64,000 bases of DNA from Porticoccus sp002390525 (GTDB lineage: Bacteria > Pseudomonadota > Gammaproteobacteria > Pseudomonadales > Porticoccaceae): NCBI GenBank assembly GCA_943846655.1, contig OX044352.1, forward strand, positions 744,001 to 808,000, in the 5' to 3' direction. Shown piece by piece: positions 27,103 to 34,706 of this stretch; the first letter of the stretch is position 1, and each line of letters opens with the position of its first letter. The notes beneath the pieces were generated by a model, which worked only from the letters and a program-made list of their open reading frames with translations, ran no database searches and was not told where the DNA came from. Both the position numbers and the translations under genes were made by a program.

Positions 27103-28065
27103 TCAATATTTTCGATCAATCGAAAATTCAGCTAGCTCTAGCATTGCTATTTTTTCAATGCTTTTAGGAAGATCCACCAAACACTGCTTAGCGTCCATAG
27201 CGTGTTTTTTTGCACAAGACATGCTGTATTCTAGAGCCCCAGTTTCTCTAATAATAGTTAAAATATTCTTTAGATCACAAATATTAGTATTTTTTATAGC
27301 TTCTTGAATCACAATTTTTTGCGAATTTTTTCCGTTTTTCATCGCATAAATTAGCGGCAAAGTCATCTTTCCTTCAGCTAAATCATCACCAATATTTTTC
27401 CCTAAATTTTCAGAATCACCGTTGTAATCTAAAACATCATCCATCAGCTGAAAGGCCATTCCAATATTTCTTCCGTAATTACTAAGAGATTCAATATGAC
27501 CAGTTTGAGATTCGGCAATAATTGCACCTATTTTTGCAGCTGTATCGAAAAGTATGGCTGTTTTTTTAAATATTACTTTTTTATATACATCCTCAGATAT
27601 GTTTGAGTTTCTAGCATTAGCAAGCTGTTGGACTTCTCCCTCAGATATAGCGTTTGTGGTATCTGCAATAGTTTGCATCACGTCTAAGTTACCAACTCCA
27701 ACAAGCATTTGAAATGCTCGTGAATAAAGAAAATCCCCAACAAGCACACTAGGAGCATTACCAAATTTTGTATTTGCAGTAGCTTTACCACGGCGAAGAT
27801 CAGATGTATCTACAACATCATCATGAAGTAAAGTAGCTGTATGTATAAATTCAATAATCGCTGCTAGGTGTAGATGATCTGATCCCTTATATCCGGAAAC
27901 TTTAGCACTTAAGATAACTAATAGCGGCCTCATTCGTTTGCCACCACCGTCAATGATGTATTGACCAATATTTTCAACTAGGTCAACTTCAGAATTCAAT
28001 CGATTAACGATTATACCATTAACTTCTTCAAACTCAGATTTAACTACTTCATGAAATGGCAACAT
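27103..28065 (-). CDS. ispB: Polyprenyl (octaprenyl-type) diphosphate synthase
   Basis: A 320-residue trans-prenyl transferase that makes the ubiquinone side chain. First Asp-rich motif LLHDDVVDTSDLRRG (about residues 81-95) and second QLMDDVLDYNGD (about 208-219) are intact, and GGKRMRPLLV is present. It is divergent from rplU-rpmA, the normal place for ispB in gammaproteobacteria. Product chain length cannot be read from the sequence. Confidence 0.95.
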   Translation of the reverse strand: MLPFHEVVKSEFEEVNGIIVNRLNSEVDLVENIGQYIIDGGGKRMRPLLVILSAKVSGYKGSDHLHLAAIIEFIHTATLLHDDVVDTSDLRRGKATANTKFGNAPSVLVGDFLYSRAFQMLVGVGNLDVMQTIADTTNAISEGEVQQLANARNSNISEDVYKKVIFKKTAILFDTAAKIGAIIAESQTGHIESLSNYGRNIGMAFQLMDDVLDYNGDSENLGKNIGDDLAEGKMTLPLIYAMKNGKNSQKIVIQEAIKNTNICDLKNILTIIRETGALEYSMSCAKKHAMDAKQCLVDLPKSIEKIAMLELAEFSIDRKY

Positions 28066-28137
28066 GCCAGCGATCCTAACAATTTACGTAAGTTGGATAT
28101 TATAACAATTATATAGATATTTTATAAAAATTTATTC

Positions 28138-28166
28138 TTGCGATTAAATTAGGTTTATCTTAAAAT
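28138..28166 (+). promoter_or_regulatory. Sigma-70 promoter of rplU-rpmA
   Basis: -35 TTGCGA (28138-28143), 17-bp spacer, -10 TAAAAT (28161-28166). The leader to the rplU ATG is about 70 bases. Confidence 0.65.
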
Positions 28167-28243
28167 CGGTCACCTCGTAAAATCGGCCTAGAGAAATAGT
28201 TTTTTAGGCATAAACTGGTTGTTACGAATACGGAGAAAACTCT

Positions 28244-28750
28244 ATGTACGCAGTTATAAAAAGTGGCGGCAAGCAACATCGTGTTGAAGAAGGTGAATTT
28301 CTTCGCGTGGAAAAAATGGATATAGCAACTGGCGAAAAAATTGACTTTGATGAAGTGCTCATGGTCACAAACGGTGATGAGGTAAAAATAGGCACACCTT
28401 TCGTAACTGGCGTAAAAGTTACTGCAGAGATATTGACTCACGGTCGCTCTGATAAAGTAAAGATAATCAAGTTTAACCGTCGTAAGCATAGCAGAAAGCA
28501 AATGGGTCATCGTCAGTGGTTCACTGAAATAAAGATTATTAGTATAGGTTCTGATAAAATAAAAACTATAGCTAAGCCAAAAACAGAAGCTAAACCGAAG
28601 ACTGCAGCTAAACCGAAGACTGCAGCTAAACCGAAGACTGCAGCTAAACCGAAGACTGCAGCTAAACCGAAGACTGCAGCTAAACCGAAGACTGCAGCTA
28701 AACCGAAGACTGCAGCTAAACCGAAAATCAAAACTGAAGATAAAAAATAG
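28244..28750 (+). CDS. rplU: 50S ribosomal protein L21 with lysine-rich repeat tail
   Basis: A 168-residue protein. Residues 1-106 are ordinary L21 (MYAVIKSGGKQHRVEEGEFL, KFNRRKHSRKQMGHRQWFTEI). The normal protein ends there at about 103 residues. Here a 62-residue tail follows, built of PKTAAK hexapeptides and encoded by an 18-bp tandem repeat. The tail is positively charged and Pro/Ala-rich, like the C-termini of histone H1-like or AlgP-like proteins. It probably is flexible and contacts rRNA or DNA; this is inference. GGAG lies before the ATG; rpmA follows after 9 bases. Confidence 0.96.
   Translation: MYAVIKSGGKQHRVEEGEFLRVEKMDIATGEKIDFDEVLMVTNGDEVKIGTPFVTGVKVTAEILTHGRSDKVKIIKFNRRKHSRKQMGHRQWFTEIKIISIGSDKIKTIAKPKTEAKPKTAAKPKTAAKPKTAAKPKTAAKPKTAAKPKTAAKPKTAAKPKIKTEDKK
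28571..28732 (+). repeat. 18-bp tandem repeat (7 perfect units) in rplU
   Basis: Unit GCTAAACCGAAGACTGCA occurs seven times without a mismatch from 28589 to 28714. One degenerate unit precedes it (28571-28588) and one follows (28715-28732). Each unit encodes one PKTAAK hexapeptide in register, so gain or loss of units changes tail length but not frame. Perfect identity suggests recent expansion. Confidence 0.97.
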
Positions 28751-28759
28751 GAGAGCGTT

Positions 28760-29017
28760 ATGGCTCACAAGAAAGCTGGTGGTAGTACAAGAAACGGACG
28801 CGATTCAGAAAGTAAAAGACTCGGAGTTAAGTGCTACGGCGGTGAGAATGTTTCCGCTGGAAGCATTATCGTGAGACAGCGCGGAACAAAGTTTTATGCT
28901 GGTACTAATGCAGGTATTGGTCGAGATCATACAATCTTCGCAACCAGCACCGGGGAAGTAAGATTTTCAACGAAAGGTCCAAAAAATCGCAAATATGTTG
29001 ATATTATTTCTGCATAA
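28760..29017 (+). CDS. rpmA: 50S ribosomal protein L27
   Basis: An 85-residue L27. It starts MAHKKAGGSTRNGRDSESKR and carries IVRQRGTKFYAGTNAGIGRDHT. L27's N-terminus reaches the peptidyl transferase centre. It is the second gene of rplU-rpmA. An intrinsic terminator follows at 29095-29119. Confidence 0.98.
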   Translation: MAHKKAGGSTRNGRDSESKRLGVKCYGGENVSAGSIIVRQRGTKFYAGTNAGIGRDHTIFATSTGEVRFSTKGPKNRKYVDIISA

Positions 29018-29094
29018 TATTCTTTAGCTTCTTTTGGAAACCTCAGTTAATAATTATTTTAATAGTATTGAGATCATTTCAATGATCTAATTTT

Positions 29095-29119
29095 AACCCT
29101 GCGAAAGCGGGGTTTTTTA
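29095..29119 (+). terminator. Intrinsic terminator after rpmA
   Basis: AACCCTGC, GAAA tetraloop, GCGGGGTT, then T-rich. An additional perfect inverted repeat AGATCATT-TC-AATGATCT stands just before it at 29071-29088. Confidence 0.9.
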
Positions 29120-29152
29120 TTTTTGATAAAAATATATTAGTGGTTAGAACTT

Positions 29153-30292
29153 ATGAAATTTGTTGACGAAACAACTATTCATGTACAGGCAGGTCGGGGT
29201 GGAAACGGTTGCCTGAGTTTTCGTCGTGAAAAATTTATTGAAAAAGGTGGTCCTGACGGAGGTGACGGAGGTGATGGCGGGAATGTTTATTTGGAGGGAG
29301 ATGACAGTCTTAATACTTTAGTAGATTTTCGCTTTCAGCGTAACTTTAATGCTGAAAGCGGGGAGGCAGGTAAACCAAAGAACTGCACAGGAAGGGGTGG
29401 AAATGATTTGATCCTTAAGGTCCCTGTGGGTACAACCGTCATAGATGAAGTTACTCAGGAAACACTTGGCGATATAACAGGAAGTGGAGACCACTTGTTA
29501 GTAGCTAAGGCTGGCTTCCATGGTTTGGGGAATACACGCTATAAATCAAGTACTAATCGCGCACCTAGGCAAACCTCATTAGGTGGTGATGGAGAATCCC
29601 GTCATCTTAAGCTTGAACTAAAAATCTTGGCTGATGTCGGCTTACTTGGACTTCCCAATGCAGGTAAATCAACATTTATTCGGTCTGTATCTGCAGCTCA
29701 GCCAAAGGTAGCAGATTATCCTTTTACTACCTTAGTGCCAAACTTAGGGGTAGTTAGCCCTGAAAAATACCGGAGTTTTGTAATTGCAGATATACCAGGT
29801 TTAGTTCAAGGAGCCGCAGATGGTGCAGGACTGGGAATTCGTTTTTTGAAGCACTTAACTAGAACACGCATATTGCTTCACTTGGTTGATATGCTTCCAG
29901 CTGATGGTTCCTGCCCTATCAATAATATTAATGTTATTGAAAATGAACTAGATTTATTCAGTCATACACTCTACTCTCGAGAGCGTTGGTTGGTCTTGAA
30001 CAAAACTGATCTACTATCAGCGAGCGAAAGAAAAGATAAATGTATGGAAGTTGTAAAAAAATTAGGATGGACTGGCCCTGTATATTGTATATCTGGTATC
30101 AGTTCTATTGGAACCGATGCTTTGTGTCAGGATATAATGAATCATCTTGATAAGTGCTGGAATGCTGAGCAAGAGGATTCAGATATAGCGGTACATGAAT
30201 TAGAGAATCAGACAAAAATGCAGGTCGAAGCTAGAGAGAGGATAAAAATGCTTAAGGGTTCATCATTGTTATTTGATGATGAAGTTGAATGA
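29153..30292 (+). CDS. obgE: Obg-family GTPase ObgE/CgtA
   Basis: A 379-residue GTPase that acts in 50S assembly and stress signalling. The Gly-rich Obg fold comes first (GGNGCLSFRREKF, GGPDGGDGGDGGNVY; about residues 1-158). The G domain follows with G1 GLPNAGKS, switch II DIPGL and G4 NKTD. The C-terminal tail is short and mildly acidic. It follows rplU-rpmA, separated by a terminator. The next gene is proB, as in Pseudomonas. Confidence 0.97.
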   Translation: MKFVDETTIHVQAGRGGNGCLSFRREKFIEKGGPDGGDGGDGGNVYLEGDDSLNTLVDFRFQRNFNAESGEAGKPKNCTGRGGNDLILKVPVGTTVIDEVTQETLGDITGSGDHLLVAKAGFHGLGNTRYKSSTNRAPRQTSLGGDGESRHLKLELKILADVGLLGLPNAGKSTFIRSVSAAQPKVADYPFTTLVPNLGVVSPEKYRSFVIADIPGLVQGAADGAGLGIRFLKHLTRTRILLHLVDMLPADGSCPINNINVIENELDLFSHTLYSRERWLVLNKTDLLSASERKDKCMEVVKKLGWTGPVYCISGISSIGTDALCQDIMNHLDKCWNAEQEDSDIAVHELENQTKMQVEARERIKMLKGSSLLFDDEVE

Positions 30293-30357
30293 TGAAATTA
30301 AGTAAAAGTTTTTCAAAAAAATAAAGTTTTTAGAGAAAATAGTTAGCTGAGTAATGT

Positions 30358-31482
30358 ATGGTAAATAATAGAGATTGCATAAAAAACTCCAAACGATGGG
30401 TAGTAAAAATTGGAAGTGCCTTGCTTACAGCTAACGGTAATGGGCTGGATAAGGAAGCTATCGCGTTGTGGGTAAAACAAATAGTACATCAACTTGAAAG
30501 TGGAATAGAGATTATAATTGTTTCTTCTGGTGCGGTAGCAGAGGGTATGTCTAGACTTAGCTGGATCGAAAGACCTAATTCTGTTCATGGGCTGCAAGTT
30601 GCAGCCGCTGTTGGGCAAACAGGTCTAGTTCAGGCTTATGAGTCGCAATTTCAAGAATTTGGGCGAAATACTGCTCAAATTTTATTAGATCATGATGATA
30701 TTTCAAATCGCGAGCGTTATTTAAATGTAAGAAATACACTTCAAGAATTGATTAAATTAGGTGTTGTACCCGTTATTAATGAAAATGATACTGTTGCTAC
30801 TGATCAGATCCGTTTCGGAGATAATGATACTTTGGCTGCATTGGTTGCCAATATAATAGATGCTGATCTATTGGTTATACTTACTGACCAAGATGGCCTT
30901 TTTGATGCAGATCCAAGAAAAAATCCAAATGCAAATTTAGTTACTAATGGAAATTCTCAAGATGAATCTCTTCTTGAGCTAGCCGGGTCTTCCAGTACTC
31001 TTGGAAGAGGAGGCATGATCACAAAACTTAAAGCAGCTAAACTTGCTGCTCGCTCAGGTGCAAATACTGTCATAGCAGGCGGAAGAGTTAATCAGATCTT
31101 ATCTAGGTTATCAGAAGGAGAAGAATTGGGCACTATGTTAATATCTGATAAAGAACCAATCGCAGCACGAAAACAATGGTTAGTAGGTAGACTTAAAGTG
31201 TGTGGCTCTTTGACGCTGGATTTGGGCGCATCAAAGATGTTGACCAATCATGGCAAAAGTCTTCTTCCTGTAGGAGTCCTATCGATCAAAGGCAGATTCC
31301 ACAAAGGGGATCTCGTAACATGTGTTGATGAAAAGGGGCTAGAGATCGCTAGAGGCCTTGTTAATTACAATTCTGAAGAAAGTACAAAAATTTTAGGTAA
31401 AAGCAGCGAAATGATCGCAGATGAATTAGGTTATTGCGATGCTGAAGAACTAATTCATAGAGATAATTTAGTTTTATGCTAA
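30358..31482 (+). CDS. proB: Glutamate 5-kinase
   Basis: A 374-residue ProB that phosphorylates glutamate in the first step of proline synthesis. Kinase motifs VVKIGSALLT, VSSGAVAEGM and PVINENDTVATDQIRFGDND are present, with GRGGMITKLKAAKLA. A C-terminal PUA domain is present (about 275-374). Allosteric inhibition by proline is the family norm. It follows obgE and is convergent with rpsT, 9 bases apart. Confidence 0.97.
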   Translation: MVNNRDCIKNSKRWVVKIGSALLTANGNGLDKEAIALWVKQIVHQLESGIEIIIVSSGAVAEGMSRLSWIERPNSVHGLQVAAAVGQTGLVQAYESQFQEFGRNTAQILLDHDDISNRERYLNVRNTLQELIKLGVVPVINENDTVATDQIRFGDNDTLAALVANIIDADLLVILTDQDGLFDADPRKNPNANLVTNGNSQDESLLELAGSSSTLGRGGMITKLKAAKLAARSGANTVIAGGRVNQILSRLSEGEELGTMLISDKEPIAARKQWLVGRLKVCGSLTLDLGASKMLTNHGKSLLPVGVLSIKGRFHKGDLVTCVDEKGLEIARGLVNYNSEESTKILGKSSEMIADELGYCDAEELIHRDNLVLC

Positions 31483-31491
31483 TTGCGTACT

Positions 31492-31761
31492 TTAACTCGC
31501 TGAAAGGGCTTTTATTTTTGTGTTTAATCTACTTTTATGCCGAGCAGCTTTATTTTTATGGATAATACCCTTGTCTGCAACGCAATCAAGCATTGGGACT
31601 ACCTCATTATATGCAGCTTGGGCTGCTTCAATCTTGCCCGATAGGATTGCGGCATCTGTCTTTTTTAAATAGGTTCTAATCATAGAGCGTAATCCGCCAT
31701 TATGCCTACGATTCTTTTCATTTTGCCGCGCTCTTTTGCGTGCTTGTGATGAATTGGCCAC
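31492..31761 (-). CDS. rpsT: 30S ribosomal protein S20
   Basis: An 89-residue basic protein (MANSSQARKRARQNEKNRRH at the start; AARHKSRLNTKIKALSAS at the end), matching S20, which binds the 16S rRNA 5' domain. It is a single-gene unit divergent from murJ, with a promoter of consensus spacing at 31818-31846. Confidence 0.97.
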   Translation of the reverse strand: MANSSQARKRARQNEKNRRHNGGLRSMIRTYLKKTDAAILSGKIEAAQAAYNEVVPMLDCVADKGIIHKNKAARHKSRLNTKIKALSAS

Positions 31762-31817
31762 CTAATGCTCCTTATTAGATTATTTTTAGTTTTTTTCACA
31801 TACTTATAAAGCGCGAG

Positions 31818-31846
31818 AATATACAATGTTTATCTGTGCTTATCAA
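31818..31846 (-). promoter_or_regulatory. Sigma-70 promoter of rpsT
   Basis: Minus strand: -35 TTGATA (31846-31841), 17-bp spacer, -10 TATATT (31823-31818). It lies about 57 bases before the rpsT start. Confidence 0.7.
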
Positions 31847-32012
31847 TATGAATTACGACGAAATCTTCATAAAGATATTTAAATCGTCTGTCATAGCTAC
31901 TCATTTTAAGAGTAAAATTAAGATTCTGTGTGAGCAAAAGAGTAGTCTAAGCGCTCTTAACAGATTGCCTTTAAGCCCAGTTTAAATTGTTCAAGTTATC
32001 GGAGTTCATATT

Positions 32013-33623
32013 TTGAAGGATCAGGGTATTGATCATAAAACTGAGAAAGTTAATCTTGGATATGGATTATCCAAGCTTCTTAGATCAAGTGGCATAGTGT
32101 CTTTTATGACGATGTGCTCGAGATTAGCTGGCTTGATGCGTGATGTAGTAATAGCTAGATTTATTGGTGCAGACGCTATGGCAGATGCATTTTTTGTAGC
32201 ATTCAAGATTCCAAATTTCTTTCGTCGTTTATTTTCTGAGGGTGCATTTTCTCAGGCATTTGTACCCGTCTTAGCAGAATATAAAGAGTCTGGAAATCAG
32301 GCTGCAGTAAAAGCTCTTATTGATACAGTAGCTGGGGTTTTAGGCTCAGTGCTTATTGCAGTTACAATTTTTGTCGTCATAGCTTCACCTTTAGTTACAG
32401 GCATCTTTGCATTTGGATTTTGGCTAGAAGACCCTGAGAAATTTTCTGCTGCTAGTGATATGTTGAGAATAACATTCCCTTATTTGCTTTTAATATCACT
32501 GACAGGTTTTGCTGGAGCTATTTTAAATAGCTATGAGAGATTTGCTGTTCCAGCTATTACTCCAATTTTTTTGAATCTCTCTTTAATAATAGCTGCGATT
32601 TTCATCTCTCCCTGGTTTGACAAGCCAGTTTATGCCCTTGCTTGGGGTGTTTTGGCTGCAGGTATAATTCAGCTTTTATTTCAACTACCTTTCCTAGCTA
32701 AAATTCGCATGGTTCCTGCACCTCAAATATCTTGGAGTGACAAAGGAGTAGTAAAGATTTTAAGCTTGATGGCTCCTGCAATTTTTGGGGTTTCAGTAAG
32801 CCAAATAAATCTTTTGCTAGATACGATGATAGCTTCATTTCTTCCGACAGGCAGTATTTCTTGGCTTTACTATTCTGACCGTTTAGCTGAACTTCCTCTA
32901 GGTGTATTTGGCGTCGCTATCGCTACTGTTATATTGCCTAATCTATCACAGCAACACGTTTCTGATAATCTAGAAAAGTTTAGTGCAACATTAGATTGGG
33001 CTATCCGTCTTGTATTTCTCATCGCAATACCCGCTGCACTAGCATTGATAATTTTAGCTGAACCTATCTTGATATCACTCTTTTACTATGGAGAGGTTAT
33101 GACTCCCAGAGATATGTCTATGGCTGCATTTAGTTTGCGAGCCTACTCAGTAGGCATCATAGCTTTCATGCTGATAAAGGTGCTAGCACCTGGATACTTT
33201 TCCCGTCAAGATGTTAAGACTCCAGTTCGTATCGGTGTCATTGCGCTCGTTGTAAATATGGGTCTAAACATAGTTTTAGTTGTACCATTACATTTTTACC
33301 TCGGAATCGGTCATGTAGGATTGGCTTTTGCAACAACATTGGCGGCTATTTTAAACAGTTTTTTACTCTTCAAAGGTTTGCGTAAGAATGATATCTATAA
33401 GCCAGAGGAAGGTTGGCGTAAATTTTTAGTAATGCTATTTAATGCGAATATCGCGATGTGTATTTGCCTATATGTGTCGATTAGTTATTCGAATTCCTGG
33501 TTTGATATGGTCTGGTGGGAAAGAGCAAGCTCATTAGGTATGATCTGTATCATGGGCATAGTTATTTATATTTCCATCCTTTTTTTGAGCGGTTTTCGGG
33601 CTTCGTACCTTAAAAACAAATAA
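32013..33623 (+). CDS. murJ: Lipid II flippase MurJ
   Basis: A 536-residue MurJ/MviN protein with about 14 membrane segments. Family sequence includes SRLAGLMRDVVIARFIGA, DAFFVAFKIPNFFRRLFSEG and AFSQAFVPVLAEYK. It flips the peptidoglycan precursor lipid II across the inner membrane. The start is taken as TTG 32013 with GGAG at 32001-32004. No ATG lies near the homologous N-terminus, so a TTG start and modest expression are likely. It heads the murJ-ribF-ileS-lspA-fkpB-ispH cluster. Confidence 0.95.
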   Translation: MKDQGIDHKTEKVNLGYGLSKLLRSSGIVSFMTMCSRLAGLMRDVVIARFIGADAMADAFFVAFKIPNFFRRLFSEGAFSQAFVPVLAEYKESGNQAAVKALIDTVAGVLGSVLIAVTIFVVIASPLVTGIFAFGFWLEDPEKFSAASDMLRITFPYLLLISLTGFAGAILNSYERFAVPAITPIFLNLSLIIAAIFISPWFDKPVYALAWGVLAAGIIQLLFQLPFLAKIRMVPAPQISWSDKGVVKILSLMAPAIFGVSVSQINLLLDTMIASFLPTGSISWLYYSDRLAELPLGVFGVAIATVILPNLSQQHVSDNLEKFSATLDWAIRLVFLIAIPAALALIILAEPILISLFYYGEVMTPRDMSMAAFSLRAYSVGIIAFMLIKVLAPGYFSRQDVKTPVRIGVIALVVNMGLNIVLVVPLHFYLGIGHVGLAFATTLAAILNSFLLFKGLRKNDIYKPEEGWRKFLVMLFNANIAMCICLYVSISYSNSWFDMVWWERASSLGMICIMGIVIYISILFLSGFRASYLKNK

Positions 33624-33737
33624 ATTTACTATAGATCGTCGGAAAGCTTGGCTGAATGTTAAGATAATTAAGAACTTATCTATTTTTAATTTTCCTAGAT
33701 GGGTATAATTTTGCTTCGTTTTTTAAATCGATGATAA

Positions 33738-34706
33738 GTGACTAAATATAAGAATAAGTTTATTAGGGGCTTACATAACTTAAAGCCTGGCCAAATTGGT
33801 TGTGTTGCAACCATTGGATCCTTTGATGGCATACATCTTGGGCACCGAGCTATATTAAAGCAACTCATGGATAAAGCTAAAGATTTAAAGCTTCCATCAG
33901 TCGTAATGATATTTGAGCCACAGCCACAAGAGTTTTTTTCAGGCGAACAGGCTCCAGCAAGATTGATGCGCCTGCGAGAGAAAGTTGAAGAATTTATTAG
34001 GGTTGGAATTGATAAAGTTTTTTGTCTGCAGTTTAACCGCTCTTTACGTGGTTTGTCCGCAACAGACTTTATTGAGCAGGTTTTAGTATCAGGTTTAAAA
34101 ATCCAATACCTTGTTGTAGGTGATGACTTTAGATTTGGGCACGATAGAAGCGGAAATTTCCAGTTACTTCAGAGTTTTGGAAAAAATAATAATTTTGAAG
34201 TTATTGATACTTGTACCATGGAATACAAGGGTGAACGAATTAGTAGCACCAGAATACGTTCAGCTCTAGAGGCATCAAAATTTAATCTTGCAGAAAAGTT
34301 ACTGGGAGCGCCTTACAGGATTACTGGTTGTGTTGTTTATGGGCAGAGACTTGGAAGAAAAATTGGAGTACCCACTGCTAACGTTCAGTTACAGCGTTTT
34401 AGTGCACCACTAAATGGTGTATTTATAGTGCAAGTTTATATCCACAAGCGCTGCTTCCAAGGTGTTGCTAATGTTGGCATCAGACCAACAATAGGCGACC
34501 TTATTAAGCCTATACTTGAGGTTCACCTGATAGATTTTAATGAAGATATATATGGGCAAAGGATACATGTTGAGTTTAAATCTAAAATTCGCGACGAGAA
34601 AATTTTTCCTTCTCTAAATTTAATGGTTAAGGAAATACACCGAGATATTCATCATGCTAAACAATATTTTTCTGTACAACCAAAGAAGATTTTAAAAAAT
34701 GATTGA
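33738..34706 (+). CDS. ribF: Bifunctional riboflavin kinase/FAD synthetase
   Basis: A 322-residue RibF. The N-terminal adenylyltransferase has TIGSFDGIHLGHRAIL (the HLGH nucleotide-binding motif) and VVGDDFRFGHDRSG, with SSTRIR. The C-terminal flavokinase follows (GRKIGVPTANVQL, GVANVGIRPT). It makes FMN and FAD. It starts at GTG and overlaps ileS by 8 bases, a coupling typical of this operon. Confidence 0.96.
   Translation: MTKYKNKFIRGLHNLKPGQIGCVATIGSFDGIHLGHRAILKQLMDKAKDLKLPSVVMIFEPQPQEFFSGEQAPARLMRLREKVEEFIRVGIDKVFCLQFNRSLRGLSATDFIEQVLVSGLKIQYLVVGDDFRFGHDRSGNFQLLQSFGKNNNFEVIDTCTMEYKGERISSTRIRSALEASKFNLAEKLLGAPYRITGCVVYGQRLGRKIGVPTANVQLQRFSAPLNGVFIVQVYIHKRCFQGVANVGIRPTIGDLIKPILEVHLIDFNEDIYGQRIHVEFKSKIRDEKIFPSLNLMVKEIHRDIHHAKQYFSVQPKKILKND

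Noticed and set aside
28513..28731. Minus-strand ORF with a GLAAVF repeat
   Set aside because: It is the antisense of the L21 tandem repeat; hydrophobic repetition follows from the sense-strand PKTAAK codons.
28571..28732. Short tandem repeats considered as a CRISPR array
   Set aside because: Units are directly adjacent 18-mers without spacers and are in frame within rplU.
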